Assembly: GCA_900547915.1 (NCBI GenBank)
Contig: URIN01000074.1
Location: 1-6,954 of the forward strand
From: an uncultured Clostridium sp.
GTDB taxonomy: Bacteria > Bacillota > Clostridia > Oscillospirales > Acutalibacteraceae
Direction: 5' to 3'
Length of the DNA: 6,954 nt
The notes beneath the pieces were generated by a model. The model was given only the letters and a program-made list of their open reading frames with translations, was not told the origin of the DNA and searched no databases. The position numbers and the translations under genes were made by a program. Shown piece by piece: positions 6,952 through 6,954 of this stretch. Each line of letters begins with the position of its first letter. The first letter of the stretch is position 1.

Positions 6952-6954
6952 TAT

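Overview
The window is a chromosomal housekeeping segment, most likely from a low-GC Gram-positive anaerobe of class Clostridia (an Oscillospiraceae/Ruminococcaceae-like gut lineage is a reasonable guess). The reasons are the AT-rich DNA, strong AGGAGG-type ribosome binding sites, sigma-A-like promoters, and the gene order tig-clpP-clpX-lon-engB, which is familiar from Clostridia. All six genes are on the minus strand, so transcription runs from the right edge to the left edge. I see no mobile element, CRISPR array, RNA gene, toxin-antitoxin pair or defence gene.

Right to left: an extended -10 promoter sits at the extreme right edge (6943-6951), then tig (trigger factor, 6888-5605), clpP (5560-4979) and clpX (4946-3654), with gaps of only 44 and 32 nt. 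After clpX comes a 116-nt intergenic region holding an imperfect hairpin, a 10-bp stem-loop terminator and a good sigma-A promoter whose -35 lies inside the terminator stem. That promoter drives lon (3537-1120), engB/ysxC (1118-537; 1 nt after the lon stop) and the 5' part of a lysA-type gene (527 to the contig end; its Shine-Dalgarno overlaps the engB stop codon). These three look translationally coupled.

Functionally this is a protein quality-control block: trigger factor meets nascent chains on the ribosome, ClpX unfolds substrates into ClpP, Lon degrades damaged proteins, and EngB helps 50S ribosome assembly. The lysA-type decarboxylase at the end is a metabolic passenger (lysine from meso-diaminopimelate).

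The first 48 bases are not biological. They are the end of the Illumina P7 sequence, an 8-base i7 index matching Nextera N705, and the Nextera read-2/Tn5 mosaic-end adapter. Genuine sequence starts at base 49, inside the lysA-type gene, so that gene is cut by the contig end and not by a mutation.

I found no previously undescribed system. The points worth a second look are the adapter, the terminator/promoter overlap before lon, two start-site corrections (lon and tig), the coupling of the lysA-type gene to engB, and the divergent sequence of that gene's product.
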